A stretch of 64,000 bases of DNA from [Enterobacter] lignolyticus SCF1. Its GTDB lineage: Bacteria > Pseudomonadota > Gammaproteobacteria > Enterobacterales > Enterobacteriaceae. The stretch is from assembly GCF_000164865.1 (NCBI RefSeq), contig NC_014618.1:372001-436000 (forward strand). Direction: 5' to 3'. Shown one piece after another: positions 61,175 to 64,000 of this stretch. The number at the start of each line of letters is the position of its first letter. The stretch's first letter is position 1. The translations under genes were made by a program, and so were the position numbers. The notes under the pieces are model-generated. The model searched no databases and was not told the origin of the DNA. It saw nothing but the letters and a program-made list of their open reading frames with translations.

Positions 61175-61609
61175 ATGCGTTTAAATACTCTGTCTCCGGC
61201 CGAAGGCTCCAAAAAGGCGGGTAAACGCCTGGGTCGTGGTATCGGTTCTGGCCTCGGTAAAACCGGTGGTCGTGGTCACAAAGGTCAGAAGTCTCGTTCT
61301 GGCGGTGGCGTACGTCGCGGTTTCGAGGGTGGTCAGATGCCTCTGTACCGTCGTCTGCCGAAATTCGGTTTCACTTCTCGTAAAGCAATGATCACGGCAG
61401 AAATTCGTCTGTCCGATCTGGCTAAAGTAGAAGGCGACGTAGTAGACCTGAACACGCTGAAAGCAGCTAACATTATCGGTATCCAGATCGAGTTCGCGAA
61501 AGTGATCCTGGCTGGTGAGGTAACTCGTCCGGTAACTGTTCGTGGCCTGCGTGTGTCTAAAGGCGCTCGTGCTGCTATCGAAGCTGCTGGCGGTAAAATC
61601 GAGGAATAA
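61175..61609 (+). CDS. rplO: 50S ribosomal protein L15
   Basis: A 144-residue late-assembly protein; Gly/Arg/Lys-rich N-terminal extension (GRGIGSGLGKTGGRGHKGQ) that threads into 23S rRNA. 7 bases before secY. Confidence 0.99.
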   Translation: MRLNTLSPAEGSKKAGKRLGRGIGSGLGKTGGRGHKGQKSRSGGGVRRGFEGGQMPLYRRLPKFGFTSRKAMITAEIRLSDLAKVEGDVVDLNTLKAANIIGIQIEFAKVILAGEVTRPVTVRGLRVSKGARAAIEAAGGKIEE

Positions 61610-61616
61610 GTAGCAG

Positions 61617-63096
<1,480 letters not shown>

Positions 63097-63114
63097 TTTT
63101 TTCGCATATTTTTC

Positions 63115-63150
63115 TTGCAAAGTTGGATTGAGCTGGCTAGATTAGCCAGC
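63115..63150 (+). promoter_or_regulatory. alpha operon promoter overlapping a hairpin
   Basis: TTGCAA (63115-63120), 17 bases, then TAGATT (63138-63143). The -10 lies inside the hairpin GCTGGCTA-GAT-TAGCCAGC (63132-63150), followed by CAATCTTTTG. The hairpin may attenuate spc read-through while the same DNA serves as promoter. E. coli has a very similar sequence here. Confidence 0.65.
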
Positions 63151-63162
63151 CAATCTTTTGTA

Positions 63163-63258
63163 TGTCTGTACGTTTCCATTTGAGTATCCTGAAAACGGGC
63201 TTTTCAGCATGGTGCGTACATATTAAATAGTAGGAGTGCATAGTGGCCCGTATAGCAG
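63163..63258 (+). promoter_or_regulatory. alpha operon leader pseudoknot (S4 repression site)
   Basis: Segments TGTACGTTTCCATTTGAGTA, CCTGAAAACGGGCTTTTCAG and GGTGCGTACATATTAAATAG closely match the E. coli alpha-mRNA leader whose double pseudoknot binds S4 and traps the ribosome at rpsM. GTACG/CGTAC and CTGAAAA/TTTTCAG pairings are visible. Confidence 0.85.
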
Positions 63259-63599
63259 GCATTAACATTCCTGATCAGAAACATGCTGTGATCGCATTAA
63301 CTTCGATCTACGGCGTCGGCAAGACCCGTTCTAAAGCCATCCTGGCTGCTGCGGGTATCGCTGAAAATGTTAAGATCAGTGAGCTGTCTGAAGGACAAAT
63401 CGACACGCTGCGTGACGAAGTTGCCAAATTTGTCGTTGAAGGTGATCTGCGCCGTGAAATTAGCATGAGCATCAAGCGCCTGATGGATCTTGGTTGCTAT
63501 CGCGGTTTGCGTCATCGTCGTGGTCTCCCGGTTCGCGGTCAGCGTACCAAGACCAACGCACGTACCCGTAAGGGTCCGCGCAAACCGATCAAGAAATAA
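63243..63599 (+). CDS. rpsM: 30S ribosomal protein S13
   Basis: A 118-residue 30S head protein contacting P-site tRNA with its basic tail (GPRKPIKK). It begins at GTG 63243, preceded by AGGAG, giving MARIAGINIPDQKHAV. First alpha-operon gene; translation controlled by S4. Confidence 0.99.
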   Translation: MARIAGINIPDQKHAVIALTSIYGVGKTRSKAILAAAGIAENVKISELSEGQIDTLRDEVAKFVVEGDLRREISMSIKRLMDLGCYRGLRHRRGLPVRGQRTKTNARTRKGPRKPIKK

Positions 63600-63612
63600 T
63601 CGGGGTGATTGA

Positions 63613-64000
<388 letters not shown>

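Overview
The window is a 64 kb piece of an enterobacterial chromosome. Its gene order matches the E. coli/Salmonella 74-75 min region, read from igaA/nudE/mrcA through aroK-dam-trpS, the yhf cluster, nirBD-cysG, crp, kefGB, slyD-fkpA and tusDCB into the str, S10, spc and alpha ribosomal operons. CRP, S12 and EF-Tu look almost identical to the E. coli proteins as I remember them. Coding DNA outside the ribosomal operons is GC-rich. Together this suggests an Enterobacter/Klebsiella/Citrobacter-type member of the Enterobacteriaceae; I cannot fix the genus from sequence alone. There are no tRNA or rRNA genes, insertion sequences, prophage or CRISPR arrays.

Layout. 1-3.6 kb: 5' end of igaA, nudE and mrcA (PBP1a). 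3.7-6.9 kb: hofMNOPQ, a compact PilMNOPQ-type competence/secretin operon with overlapping genes. 7.2-13.6 kb: aroK-aroB-damX-dam-rpe-gph-trpS, ending in a clear terminator. 13.8-21.2 kb: the eight-gene yhfZYXW-php-yhfUTS cluster, the main uncharacterised system here. It combines a helix-turn-helix regulator, a one-histidine PRD-like protein, two PLP enzymes, a phosphopentomutase-like protein, a phosphotriesterase homologue, a DUF2620 protein and a multi-spanning membrane protein. I find a repeated TTCA-N6-TGAA operator-like element twice in tandem before yhfZ and once as a perfect palindrome before yhfX. 21.2-25.6 kb: cysG, nirD and nirB under a textbook FNR plus NarL/NarP promoter. nirC is missing, and a REP-like hairpin sits in its usual place. 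25.7-28.3 kb: a codA-type cytosine deaminase, without codB, lying between nirB and tsgA.

28.5-37.5 kb: ppiA, the yhfG-fic antitoxin/toxin pair, pabA, argD (two ARG boxes), yhfK, crp, yhfA, prkB, yheU and yheT. 37.6-46.2 kb: yheS, kefG-kefB-yheV, slyD, slyX, fkpA (sigma-E-like promoter), yheO and tusDCB. 46.2-52.1 kb: str operon (rpsL-rpsG-fusA-tufA), iron-storage genes bfd-bfr with a Fur box, and a short prepilin peptidase. 52.2-64 kb: S10, spc and the start of the alpha operon, with their leader regulatory structures (L4-type leader, S8 target, S4 pseudoknot leader). The window ends one codon plus the stop short of the end of rpsK.

Most of the window is conserved housekeeping DNA. The points worth following up are in the yhf cluster, the nirD-cysG junction, the codA placement, and a few overlapping-gene and terminator arrangements.
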